The notes under the pieces were generated by a model. It was not told the origin of the DNA. It saw nothing but the letters and a program-made list of their open reading frames with translations, and did no database searches. Below are positions 5,872 through 12,152 of a DNA stretch of 12,152 bases, piece after piece. The translations under genes were made by a program, and so were the position numbers. Source of the stretch: an uncultured Eubacteriales bacterium. Its GTDB lineage: Bacteria > Bacillota > Clostridia > Oscillospirales > QAMX01. The stretch spans positions 1-12,152 of the forward strand of contig URVL01000063.1 in NCBI GenBank assembly GCA_900551265.1, in the 5' to 3' direction. How positions within the stretch are numbered: position 1 is the stretch's first letter; every line of letters begins with the position of its first letter.

Positions 5872-6697
5872 AGTTTTCGCTTAAAACAGGCCTTTGTGGT
5901 TTCTCTTCAAGAATTGGAATTGCAGTTCCCATGTCAAAGGCTACCCTATCACTTAAAAACATATAATCCATCCGATATTTTTTAAGAAAAAGCTTGATAT
6001 CTTTCCAGTCCGGATGAACATCGAGCCGTCCCGTAAAAGCCAGCATCTCTGGTGACAATTTAAAAGAAGCGCCTCCTATAAAACCAGTATCATATCCTGG
6101 TAATTCAATAAACCCCGGACGGATTACCAATACATCTATTCCATTTTCTTTTAAGGCACCTGCAATACCAACATCCGCTGTAATAACGGCTCTCTCGTTC
6201 ACAATACATACCGAACACCGCGTAAAACCCTGTTTGACAAAAACCGGATAATAGCATAGCGAAATCAGCTTTTCCCTAAGCTTTCGGTCGATGCATTTGG
6301 GATTAAACACCGCCAGGTTTCCCAGCAAGAGAATGTTATAAGCTGCACATCTTGGGTAAACTGATACCAGCCGCGTAGAACCTCGAAAAACTGTCACAAA
6401 ATTATTATATTCGACAAGTTTATTTACTTTGCACAGCAATTTGTCGAGATCCTGCATGTAAAGTTTCTCACCTTTACAAGTTTCGACAGAGGCTGTCAAA
6501 AAAACACTTCTGTGAAGGTGAACAACTTGCATATCTGCGTGAGACGCGACCGGTTCATCCAAATCCGGTGATGCTTTGACGCCGATTCCCTCAATCCCGA
6601 CACGATCCAAACGCAGCGCATCAAGATATTTCTCCCCTGCCAAAACTACTCGTACCCTATTTTCCGGCAAATTTGGTCGTTCAATAAATTGGTACAT
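5855..6697 (-). CDS. DUF6873-like protein of unknown function (possible GME fold)
   Basis: 280-residue soluble protein with no signal peptide or membrane segment. From memory it matches the DUF6873 family, described as having the GME fold of guanidino-group modifying enzymes such as arginine deiminase and amidinotransferases. Conserved-looking blocks are IERPNLP (5-11), HADMQVVHLH (53-62), VKQGFTRCSVC (154-164), ITADVGIA (172-179), LPGYDTGFIGGAS (199-211), FTGRLDVHPD (221-230) and D255-GT. His, Asp and Cys residues in these blocks could form an active site, but no reaction is known to me. The start is the ATG at 6697 with AGGAGG only 3 bases upstream, a short spacing; no better start is visible. 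The next gene upstream ends in a strong terminator only about 25 bases before this ATG, so its own promoter is unclear. Confidence 0.65.
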   Translation of the reverse strand: MYQFIERPNLPENRVRVVLAGEKYLDALRLDRVGIEGIGVKASPDLDEPVASHADMQVVHLHRSVFLTASVETCKGEKLYMQDLDKLLCKVNKLVEYNNFVTVFRGSTRLVSVYPRCAAYNILLLGNLAVFNPKCIDRKLREKLISLCYYPVFVKQGFTRCSVCIVNERAVITADVGIAGALKENGIDVLVIRPGFIELPGYDTGFIGGASFKLSPEMLAFTGRLDVHPDWKDIKLFLKKYRMDYMFLSDRVAFDMGTAIPILEEKPQRPVLSENSNYTK

Positions 6698-6714
6698 AAT
6701 CCTCCTGATAAAGC

Positions 6715-6771
6715 TATATAAAAAAGCAAATCCCCGATACGAATATCATACCATATCGGAGATCTGCTTTT
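6715..6771 (-). terminator. Intrinsic terminator of the adaptor-permease operon
   Basis: On the minus strand an 18-bp stem (6771-6754 with 6739-6722, two G-T pairs) with a 14-base loop runs into six T and then ATATA. The stem starts 4 bases after the permease stop codon at 6776. It is long, and the T-run is directly attached, so strong termination is expected. Confidence 0.9.
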
Positions 6772-6775
6772 CAAC

Positions 6776-7969
6776 TCAATCGCGATTTAGTGCTGCTATG
6801 GGGTCAAGATGCGCAGCCTTGACGGCGGGTATTGTTCCAAACAGGATGCCGCAAAAGCAAGAGACTACCAATGCAAGAACAACAGCCTCAACTCCCGCAA
6901 CACATGGCACGCCAATCAATGTGCCAACGATCGAAGCTCCGGCAACGCCCAACATACAGCCCGTCAAACCACCAAACGCGCAAATTATAATGGCGTCCAG
7001 CAAGACATTCTGTACGATGTCCCTTGGTATTGCTCCTACAGCTAAGTAGATTCCAATTTCGCGCCGTCTTTCTTCTATTCCTGCAAGCATCCCATTCATT
7101 ACGCCAACGCCTGCAACAACGAGAGATATACTCCCGATTGCTGTCACGAGCAATTTAATCAATTGAACAATTTCTTTAACTTTTTCCAAATAACTCGTGA
7201 TATTCTCTGCAATGAACACGCCGTTTGTCGGGTAAATTCGGGATAAATAACGTTCTGCGGCCTGCGCCGTTATGGCAGAGTCCACCGTTTCCTCACAACG
7301 TATGGCAATCTGATCTACGCCGCTTTCATCCGTGACTTCGTTCATAGATGTGTATGGGACATAGATAAACGCGCCGATATTACCTCCTACAATTGTGTTC
7401 AACGTTTCTGTCTGTGAGGCAATTATTCCGACAATTTCGTAATTTTCCCAGCTATCTTCCATATAAAGCCGAATCGTCTTTCCGACAATATTGGTCCTGC
7501 GATAAGTTGCAAATGCATACGCTTCATCGATAACGGCAACACGGGCATGGGACGAAACGTCTGATGCTGAAATTTCTCTGCCGTGCAGCAGTTTTAAATT
7601 CATTGTCTCAATCATTTTCGTGCCGATACCCCATATGACTGCATCGTTGCTTGCCTTTAACAGACGGCTCGATCCATATTTCAACTTAAAGGGCATAGCT
7701 GAAACAATTCCATCTACATTCCTCTCTAATAACTCTGCAAAATCTGCCTCCAGTGTCTTGTCTTCCGTATCTTCCAAGCGGATGCTGAGTCCATCAATTC
7801 CAAGTTTAGCCAGTTCCTCCTCCGCCACAATATACGCTCCATTTCCAACTGCTGAAATCAAAACCAGCGATGCTACGCCAATTGCTACCGCAACAGAAGA
7901 TAACATGGTCTTTTTCATATTGCGAAAAGTGTTTTTGAACGAAATGTGTAATATATCGCGTATTTTCAA
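6776..7969 (-). CDS. MacB/FtsX-type ABC transporter permease (no fused ATPase)
   Basis: 397-residue membrane protein with the layout of a MacB-like permease. There is a first membrane helix (about 21-43), a large extracytoplasmic MacB_PCD-type domain (about 44-268), and three C-terminal helices (about 270-295, 320-350, 361-383). The conserved cytoplasmic stretch EERRREIGIYLAVGA (299-313) and the C-terminal PAVKAAHLDPIAAL (381-394) are typical of the FtsX family. These proteins do not form a channel; they pass ATP-driven motion to an adaptor outside the membrane. The start is TTG, sharing TTGA with the stop of the adaptor gene, so translation is coupled; upstream only a weak GGCGG is seen. The LolD/MacB-type ATPase normally encoded beside such a permease is absent here. 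Substrate unknown; peptide, lipid or antimicrobial export is possible. Confidence 0.92.
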   Translation of the reverse strand: MKIRDILHISFKNTFRNMKKTMLSSVAVAIGVASLVLISAVGNGAYIVAEEELAKLGIDGLSIRLEDTEDKTLEADFAELLERNVDGIVSAMPFKLKYGSSRLLKASNDAVIWGIGTKMIETMNLKLLHGREISASDVSSHARVAVIDEAYAFATYRRTNIVGKTIRLYMEDSWENYEIVGIIASQTETLNTIVGGNIGAFIYVPYTSMNEVTDESGVDQIAIRCEETVDSAITAQAAERYLSRIYPTNGVFIAENITSYLEKVKEIVQLIKLLVTAIGSISLVVAGVGVMNGMLAGIEERRREIGIYLAVGAIPRDIVQNVLLDAIIICAFGGLTGCMLGVAGASIVGTLIGVPCVAGVEAVVLALVVSCFCGILFGTIPAVKAAHLDPIAALNRD

Positions 7970-8964
7970 GATAACGCCGCCTTTACCAGCTCTCCGTCAG
8001 TCAAATCTTGATCAGCATCAATAATGACGAATTCTCCTTCCGAAAGTCCCGCCGTCACTTCAACGGCTGATTCAAGCTCTGCTCCGGTCTCTATGAGTCG
8101 TTTTTCCACGCATCCATCGCTGTAAATATAAACATATTCCTGGTTATCACTATCTTGTTCAACAGCCTCATAAGGTACCGTGACCGCATCATTATGGCGT
8201 TGTGTATAGATCTCGACGCGGGCATTATACCCCACTCGCAGGGAATCATCTGGGTTGTCTATTCCAATCAAAACCTCGACAACCGTATCGCCTGTTCCAT
8301 TCAATGTCTGGGCCGTCGTAGCATAAGGCATAATCAGTTCCACCATACCCGTATAATTCTTATCTCTGAAGGCCTCTCCCGTAATTTCGCAGTTCATGCC
8401 TGCCTGGATATCCTGAATATAAATTTCCGGTACAGACGCTCGGACTTTCAGGTTATCCGGGTTTGATACCGAGGCACATAGCGTACCGGCGGTCTGAGAG
8501 GTTCCAGATTGAACTGGAAGATCTGAAATCACGCCGTCAATCGGGCTTCTAATGAATATTTCACCATTTTCTGCATAGCAGTAGACTGCTTCGGAGGTGT
8601 TTTTTGCCGTATTATACAGTTCCTGAAAGACGGATACGGCATCACTGCCAATTCCGGGTATTGAGCTAAGCGCATTTTCCTCCGCATATGCGGTCATAAT
8701 TAAATCTCCAGCCTTTACGTAGTCACCAATTTGGGCATATACGCCTGTGATGCGGGCCGGTTCAGCAAGATAAAGTTCCCTCATGTTATCATCGCAGATT
8801 GTTCCCTTAAAATAAACGCTCAACACAATGTCAGACGATTCCACCTTAGTGACCGTAACGGCCGGACGAAGCATCTGTTTTCTCGCCGGACTGATATACC
8901 ACATCCCCGTAAGTATTAGTAAAGCGCAAATAAGCAGCAGACAATTCTTTTTTCCACCGTGCAT
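7966..8964 (-). CDS. MacA/HlyD-type membrane fusion (adaptor) protein
   Basis: 332-residue protein held in the membrane by an N-terminal helix (about 7-24), with the rest outside the cell. The two halves of a lipoyl domain (about 67-92 and 136-165) are split by a short insertion of about 45 residues where the alpha-hairpin of longer adaptors would be. A beta-barrel region (about 170-250) and a membrane-proximal domain with VTVPYEAV (261-268) follow. A short hairpin suits a Gram-positive cell with no outer-membrane partner. The start ATG has GGGGAGGGG 6 bases upstream. The gene overlaps the permease gene by 4 bases, and the two proteins should form one complex. No convincing promoter stands out in the 76 bases between its start and the preceding terminator. 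Confidence 0.9.
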   Translation of the reverse strand: MHGGKKNCLLLICALLILTGMWYISPARKQMLRPAVTVTKVESSDIVLSVYFKGTICDDNMRELYLAEPARITGVYAQIGDYVKAGDLIMTAYAEENALSSIPGIGSDAVSVFQELYNTAKNTSEAVYCYAENGEIFIRSPIDGVISDLPVQSGTSQTAGTLCASVSNPDNLKVRASVPEIYIQDIQAGMNCEITGEAFRDKNYTGMVELIMPYATTAQTLNGTGDTVVEVLIGIDNPDDSLRVGYNARVEIYTQRHNDAVTVPYEAVEQDSDNQEYVYIYSDGCVEKRLIETGAELESAVEVTAGLSEGEFVIIDADQDLTDGELVKAALS

Positions 8965-9034
8965 ATACGACCCCTCCCCGTTTTCCTGTTCCTATTTTTA
9001 TACTTTTCCCAAAGAATATACTGTAATAACAGAA

Positions 9035-9088
9035 ATTTAAAAAAGCAGCTACACGTAAAGCTTCAAAGCTTTACGTGTAGCTGCTTTT
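9035..9088 (-). terminator. Perfect 23-bp hairpin terminator after radA
   Basis: Arms 9041-9063 and 9066-9088 are exact complements around CA, so the actual loop is about 6 bases with at least 21 pairs. On the minus strand the stem ends in a run of six T followed by AAATTT, forming a strong terminator for the radA operon. On the plus strand the arm ends in four T, so weak activity in that direction is possible. Confidence 0.88.
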
Positions 9089-9162
9089 AATACGAGATTA
9101 CTACGTGTGTCAAGTAAAAATGCTTTACATTTTGTCAATCCAAGTCGAATGATAAAAGATTT

Positions 9163-10521
9163 TTACCTTGTCAGGCAAAGTTCAATTGCCTCTGAAACGC
9201 TACGCACCGGATAGAGTTCCAAGCCCTCCGGCACTGTCAATCCCTTTGCATTGGAGTACGGTAACATACACTTTCGGAAACCGATACGACGTATTTCATT
9301 AATTCTCTGCTGTGCGCTGTTAACAGCTCTGAGTTCCCCTGTAAGCCCCACTTCACCAAAACAAACCAATTCTTCATCTATTGCTCTGTCACGCATTCCT
9401 GAGGCAATAGAGAGGATTGCAGGTAGATCTGCTGCAGGCTCCACGATACGCAGCCCTCCCGTCACATTCATATAGGAATCGCACCCCCCAAGCAGCAAAC
9501 CCGCACGCTTTTCAAGGACGGCCATTAACAGCATAGCGCGGTTATAATCAAAACCGACAACCATACGGCGCGGCGCAGAAAAGGTTGCGGTGGTAACAAT
9601 CGACTGGATTTCCGCAAGGATTGGACGGGAGCCCTCCATAATACAGGATACACAGCTTCCCGACGCGCCCTTAGGACGGCCGGAAAGAAGAGCCTCAGAG
9701 GGATTTGGTACCTGACGAAGGCCCGTATCGCACATTTCAAAAACGCCGATTTCATCCGTTGAACCGTAGCGGTTTTTAACCGCACGCAAAATACGATAGC
9801 TTAGATGCCGCTCACCTTCAAAATATACCACGCAGTCAACCATATGTTCAAGCATTTTGGGACCTGCCAGAACCCCTTCCTTTGTCACGTGGCCTACCAG
9901 AAAAATAGTTACGCCGCGTTCCTTCGCGCAACGCATAAGCAATTGTGCGCTCTCTCGGATTTGCCCAACGCTTCCCGGTGCGCTGTCAAGGTTCCCGCAA
10001 AATACCGTTTGAATAGAGTCTATAATCACCAGCTCCGGCGAAAGTTTATCAATTGCCGCAATCACATCCTCCACCTTTGTCTGCGCATACAGATAGAGTT
10101 CCGGCTCATTTACGCCCAAACGGTTCGCACGAAGCTTCAGTTGCCTTGCAGATTCTTCGCCTGAGACATACAAAACCGTGTGTTCCCGGCACATGGAACC
10201 ACAAATTTGAAGCAGGAGCGTTGATTTACCAACGCCCGGTTCCCCGCCAACCAGTACAAAAGACCCTAAGACGGCTCCCCCGCCCAATACGCGGTCTAAT
10301 TCCTCCATACCAGTTGAAAGCCGCTGCTCATCATCCAGATTGATTTCCGTAATACGGGCCGGCTGCGTATTGCTGCTGCGTAAACCATGTTTTCCAGTCG
10401 GTTGTTCAACTGGCGTGAACTCTGCAAATGAGTTCCAAGTTCCGCACTGCGGACATTTTCCCATCCACTTCGGCGACTCATAGCCGCATTCCGAACAACA
10501 AAAAACGGTCTTCGGCCTCAT
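9163..10521 (-). CDS. radA: DNA repair protein RadA (Sms)
   Basis: 452 residues, the usual length for RadA, a hexameric DnaB-like helicase that helps process recombination intermediates with RecA. In order it has a four-Cys zinc finger (Cys9, Cys12, Cys23, Cys26), a RecA-like ATPase with Walker A GEPGVGKST (93-101) and Walker B LVIIDS (164-169), the RadA-specific KNRYG (249-253), and a C-terminal Lon-protease-like domain (about 290-452) with no proteolysis expected. The ATG at 10521 follows AGGAGG with 5 bases spacing. The gene lies 18 bases after the CwlD-like gene on the same strand, so it is probably the last gene of that operon, ending at the perfect hairpin beyond 9163. Identification is secure. 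Confidence 0.98.
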   Translation of the reverse strand: MRPKTVFCCSECGYESPKWMGKCPQCGTWNSFAEFTPVEQPTGKHGLRSSNTQPARITEINLDDEQRLSTGMEELDRVLGGGAVLGSFVLVGGEPGVGKSTLLLQICGSMCREHTVLYVSGEESARQLKLRANRLGVNEPELYLYAQTKVEDVIAAIDKLSPELVIIDSIQTVFCGNLDSAPGSVGQIRESAQLLMRCAKERGVTIFLVGHVTKEGVLAGPKMLEHMVDCVVYFEGERHLSYRILRAVKNRYGSTDEIGVFEMCDTGLRQVPNPSEALLSGRPKGASGSCVSCIMEGSRPILAEIQSIVTTATFSAPRRMVVGFDYNRAMLLMAVLEKRAGLLLGGCDSYMNVTGGLRIVEPAADLPAILSIASGMRDRAIDEELVCFGEVGLTGELRAVNSAQQRINEIRRIGFRKCMLPYSNAKGLTVPEGLELYPVRSVSEAIELCLTR

Positions 10522-10539
10522 GGTTTCCTCCTCTTCCGT

Positions 10540-11244
10540 TCAGACAGTATCATTTAAAAAGTCAAGCGTTCCGGCACAAATAGCAACTGCAACCGCCTTA
10601 CGGTATTCTTCAGACCCCAATTTTGCTTCTTCGTCGGGATTAGAAAGAAAACCGCATTCTATAATTACCGCCGGGATTGTAACATTTTTTAAAAGGTAAA
10701 TGCTATCCTCCGCCTGCTTAGCCTCTCGGGTGTTGTCAGGCGCCAGAAATGTTCGCGCCGCATTCTGCAAATCTTCTGCCAATGCCGCGCTCTCAGGATG
10801 ATTTTTTGAATAAAAGGTCTGTGTTCCCCAATACCTGGAATCTGTAAAAGAATTCATATGAATGCTGACAAGAGCATCTGCTCCGGCATTTGCCAACGCT
10901 ACGCGAGCCTTAATATCATCCGCCTTACGGCGCGCTATGGTGGCTCCTGTACCGTCATCAATGGAAACGTCCTCGCGGCGTGTCATGACTACGTCCACGC
11001 CGAACAGGCCCATCAGAAGTTCACATTTCAGCGCGATATCCAGGTTCACGTTCTTTTCAAGGGTTCCTGCATATCCCACCGCACCACCATCAATGCCACC
11101 GTGTCCAGCGTCAACTACCACGCGCCGGTTATACGGTACCCAAACTGCGATGTCTTCTTCCTCCGGCAACAGCAATACCGTGAAAAGCGCTACACACAGC
11201 ATCAGCGATAGTACCAGGTACAGATATCGTTTTTTTACCACCAT
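10540..11244 (-). CDS. cwlD: N-acetylmuramoyl-L-alanine amidase, CwlD-like
   Basis: 234 residues with the chosen ATG, close to Bacillus subtilis CwlD (about 237). It is an Amidase_3 zinc enzyme that cuts the amide between muramic acid and the stem peptide. An N-terminal signal-anchor helix (about 7-26) places it outside the membrane. The zinc ligands are His48 in DAGHGG, Glu63 in LEKN and His129 in SIHMNS; the catalytic Glu196 is in IIECGF. CwlD starts muramic-delta-lactam formation in the spore cortex, so the gene suggests a spore former. Without SH3 or binding repeats it fits CwlD better than a vegetative autolysin, but the paralogue is not proven. The ATG at 11244 is preceded by GGGGGTG; an in-frame TTG at 11277 would add 11 residues before the membrane helix and is less likely. 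Confidence 0.85.
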   Translation of the reverse strand: MVVKKRYLYLVLSLMLCVALFTVLLLPEEEDIAVWVPYNRRVVVDAGHGGIDGGAVGYAGTLEKNVNLDIALKCELLMGLFGVDVVMTRREDVSIDDGTGATIARRKADDIKARVALANAGADALVSIHMNSFTDSRYWGTQTFYSKNHPESAALAEDLQNAARTFLAPDNTREAKQAEDSIYLLKNVTIPAVIIECGFLSNPDEEAKLGSEEYRKAVAVAICAGTLDFLNDTV

Positions 11245-11251
11245 GAGAACA

Positions 11252-11270
11252 CCCCCATAGAATATATGGG
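11252..11270 (-). promoter_or_regulatory. Hairpin overlapping the ribosome binding site of the cwlD-like gene
   Basis: On the minus strand CCCATA (11270-11265) pairs with TATGGG (11259-11254) around a 5-base loop. The G-run that serves as the ribosome binding site (11256-11252) overlaps the second arm, so three of its five G would be paired. This could lower translation or be an incidental small hairpin. Confidence 0.4.
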
Positions 11271-11291
11271 AGCACAAAAGCGCATATGCCT

Positions 11292-11891
11292 CTAACGTCT
11301 GCGCGCACGCGGCCCAGCTTGCCGTCTTGCGCCGCGTTTTGGTTTCACCCCATCTTTATAAATCAAATGATCCCATACACGATACAACCGGTATCCGTTT
11401 CGATAACCCCACCAAGCAGAAAACGGCGCAAAGACTGCTGTCACGGGTAGCGCAAACGGCGCATACTCAATTAAGGGATTGACAAACAAAATAAATGGCG
11501 CCGTGCAGATCCGATATACGCCAATCGCATTCGCACCAGTTCCCATGTAAGCAAGCGTCATTGCTACAAAAGAATAAAGAACCAATGGGATTACTGCGCA
11601 CAAACCGGAACGCAGTCCCCGGCTTTGATCTTCCTTCATATGTCCGTACAGTACCATATTGCGCTCGCGCTCTGCAGTTCCCCAGGCAAATGTATAAATC
11701 ATCGCCATATATGCGGGAATAAAAATACCCGACGTAATGATTCCGGCAGGGAGTTCGTCCAGGAAATTTACAAGCACTGCATAAAGAATCGCTGCCAGAA
11801 TGGTTAATAGAACCTGTATTGACAAATTTCCCGTTACCAGTTTGTAAAAAGGACTTCTCCTACGATTTTCAGGAATGTTTTTTTCGTCCAT
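11292..11891 (-). CDS. Small membrane protein of unknown function
   Basis: 199 residues, not recognised. The start is the ATG at 11891 with GGAGG 7 bases upstream; a longer frame to 11960 would run across the predicted promoter and is rejected. Hydrophobic segments lie at about 24-44, 49-71, 97-117 and 131-158 (the last may be two short helices), suggesting four or five membrane passes. A charged loop (about 73-95) and a strongly basic C-terminal tail (about 182-199, rich in Arg and Lys) are probably cytoplasmic. No catalytic motif is visible. It is the first gene of the probable operon with cwlD and radA, 47 bases upstream of cwlD. Position suggests a cell-envelope role, but this is only an association. 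Confidence 0.8.
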   Translation of the reverse strand: MDEKNIPENRRRSPFYKLVTGNLSIQVLLTILAAILYAVLVNFLDELPAGIITSGIFIPAYMAMIYTFAWGTAERERNMVLYGHMKEDQSRGLRSGLCAVIPLVLYSFVAMTLAYMGTGANAIGVYRICTAPFILFVNPLIEYAPFALPVTAVFAPFSAWWGYRNGYRLYRVWDHLIYKDGVKPKRGARRQAGPRARRR

Positions 11892-11931
11892 CACAATTCC
11901 TCCCACCAACAACAATAAGAGATAATGATAT

Positions 11932-11960
11932 ATTATATCGTGAGGCAAAAAAAAAAGCAA
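11932..11960 (-). promoter_or_regulatory. Probable promoter of the membrane protein-cwlD-radA operon
   Basis: On the minus strand a perfect TATAAT (11937-11932) lies 17 bases after TTGCTT (11960-11955). The -35 is weak, but a run of ten T starts in the -35 region, which may affect DNA bending. Transcription would start near 11925, about 34 bases before the ATG at 11891. Confidence 0.6.
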
Positions 11961-12006
11961 TATTGTTCCCCTTGCGGCACCGGCCTATTGCAAAGCCGTA
12001 TTCAAG

Positions 12007-12036
12007 TTGACAATGCTGCCATAAAAGGTGTAAAAT
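12007..12036 (+). promoter_or_regulatory. Promoter of the rightmost gene
   Basis: A perfect TTGACA (12007-12012) is followed after 18 bases by TAAAAT (12031-12036), a 5 of 6 match to the -10 consensus. Transcription would start near 12043, about 20 bases before the ATG at 12064. It is divergent from the operon promoter about 50 bases to the left. Confidence 0.8.
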
Positions 12037-12063
12037 ATGCTAACTTTACTTTGAGGTGTTGCC

Positions 12064-12152
12064 ATGGAAATGATTGCAATTGATGCGGCAAATGTGACTT
12101 TCATGTCAGTTGTTGCCGTAGCTTGTATTTTAGGCCCAGCCGTTGCGGCTGT
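12064..12152 (+). CDS. Start of a hydrophobic membrane protein, cut by the right edge
   Basis: Only 29 complete codons are visible, starting at an ATG with GAGGTG 5 bases upstream and a good promoter before it. The peptide starts MEMIAIDAANVTFMSVVAVA and goes on with a hydrophobic, Ala- and Val-rich stretch containing ILGP. A small membrane protein such as ATP synthase subunit c would fit the length of the helix and its small residues, but the diagnostic Gly-rich repeat and acidic residue lie beyond the window. The identity is open; that a real gene starts here is likely. Confidence 0.65.
   Translation, partial: MEMIAIDAANVTFMSVVAVACILGPAVAA

Noticed and set aside
9021..9032. CTGTAATAACAG as a BlaI/MecI-like operator before the adaptor gene
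   Set aside because: Arms are only 4 bases and no regulator gene or convincing promoter accompanies it.
1..12152. CRISPR array, insertion sequence or riboswitch
   Set aside because: No regularly spaced repeats, transposase motifs or riboswitch core that I could recognise on either strand.

Overview
The window looks like chromosomal DNA of a Gram-positive, probably spore-forming Clostridia, most likely in or near the Oscillospiraceae. This rests on strong GGAGG-type ribosome binding sites, sigma-A promoters, a CwlD-type cortex amidase, a Xer-like recombinase of a form I associate with that group, and a DUF6873-like protein. I see no insertion sequence, phage genes or CRISPR array. Most of it is ordinary core or near-core genome with a few features worth checking.

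Positions 1-3250 (plus strand) carry two tightly joined genes for a heterodimeric ABC exporter of the BmrCD/LmrCD/TM287-288 kind. The first is cut by the window edge. The first subunit has degenerate catalytic residues and the second has intact ones, so the pair should have one degenerate and one active ATP site. A spacer with two hairpins follows (3251-3410). Then comes a consensus promoter driving a compact tRNA-Asp, tRNA-Phe, tRNA-Gly operon that ends in a clear intrinsic terminator (3411-3740).

Positions 3741-6697 (minus strand) hold three separately spaced genes: a putative AlkZ-related protein running head-on into the tRNA operon, a complete Xer-family tyrosine recombinase, and a DUF6873-like protein of unknown function. 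Three bases beyond the recombinase stop codon is an 11-base sequence identical to the XerD-side arm of the Bacillus subtilis dif site as I remember it.

Positions 6776-8964 (minus strand) form a two-gene operon: a MacA/HlyD-type adaptor followed by a MacB/FtsX-type permease, overlapping by 4 bases. No ATPase gene lies beside them. A strong terminator bounds the operon on each side.

Positions 9163-11891 (minus strand) form an apparent operon of an unknown small membrane protein, a CwlD-like amidase and the DNA repair protein RadA. It probably starts at a promoter near 11932-11960 and ends at a perfect 23-bp hairpin at 9041-9088. Beyond it, a divergent promoter at 12007-12036 drives a gene cut by the right edge, whose visible N-terminus is hydrophobic.
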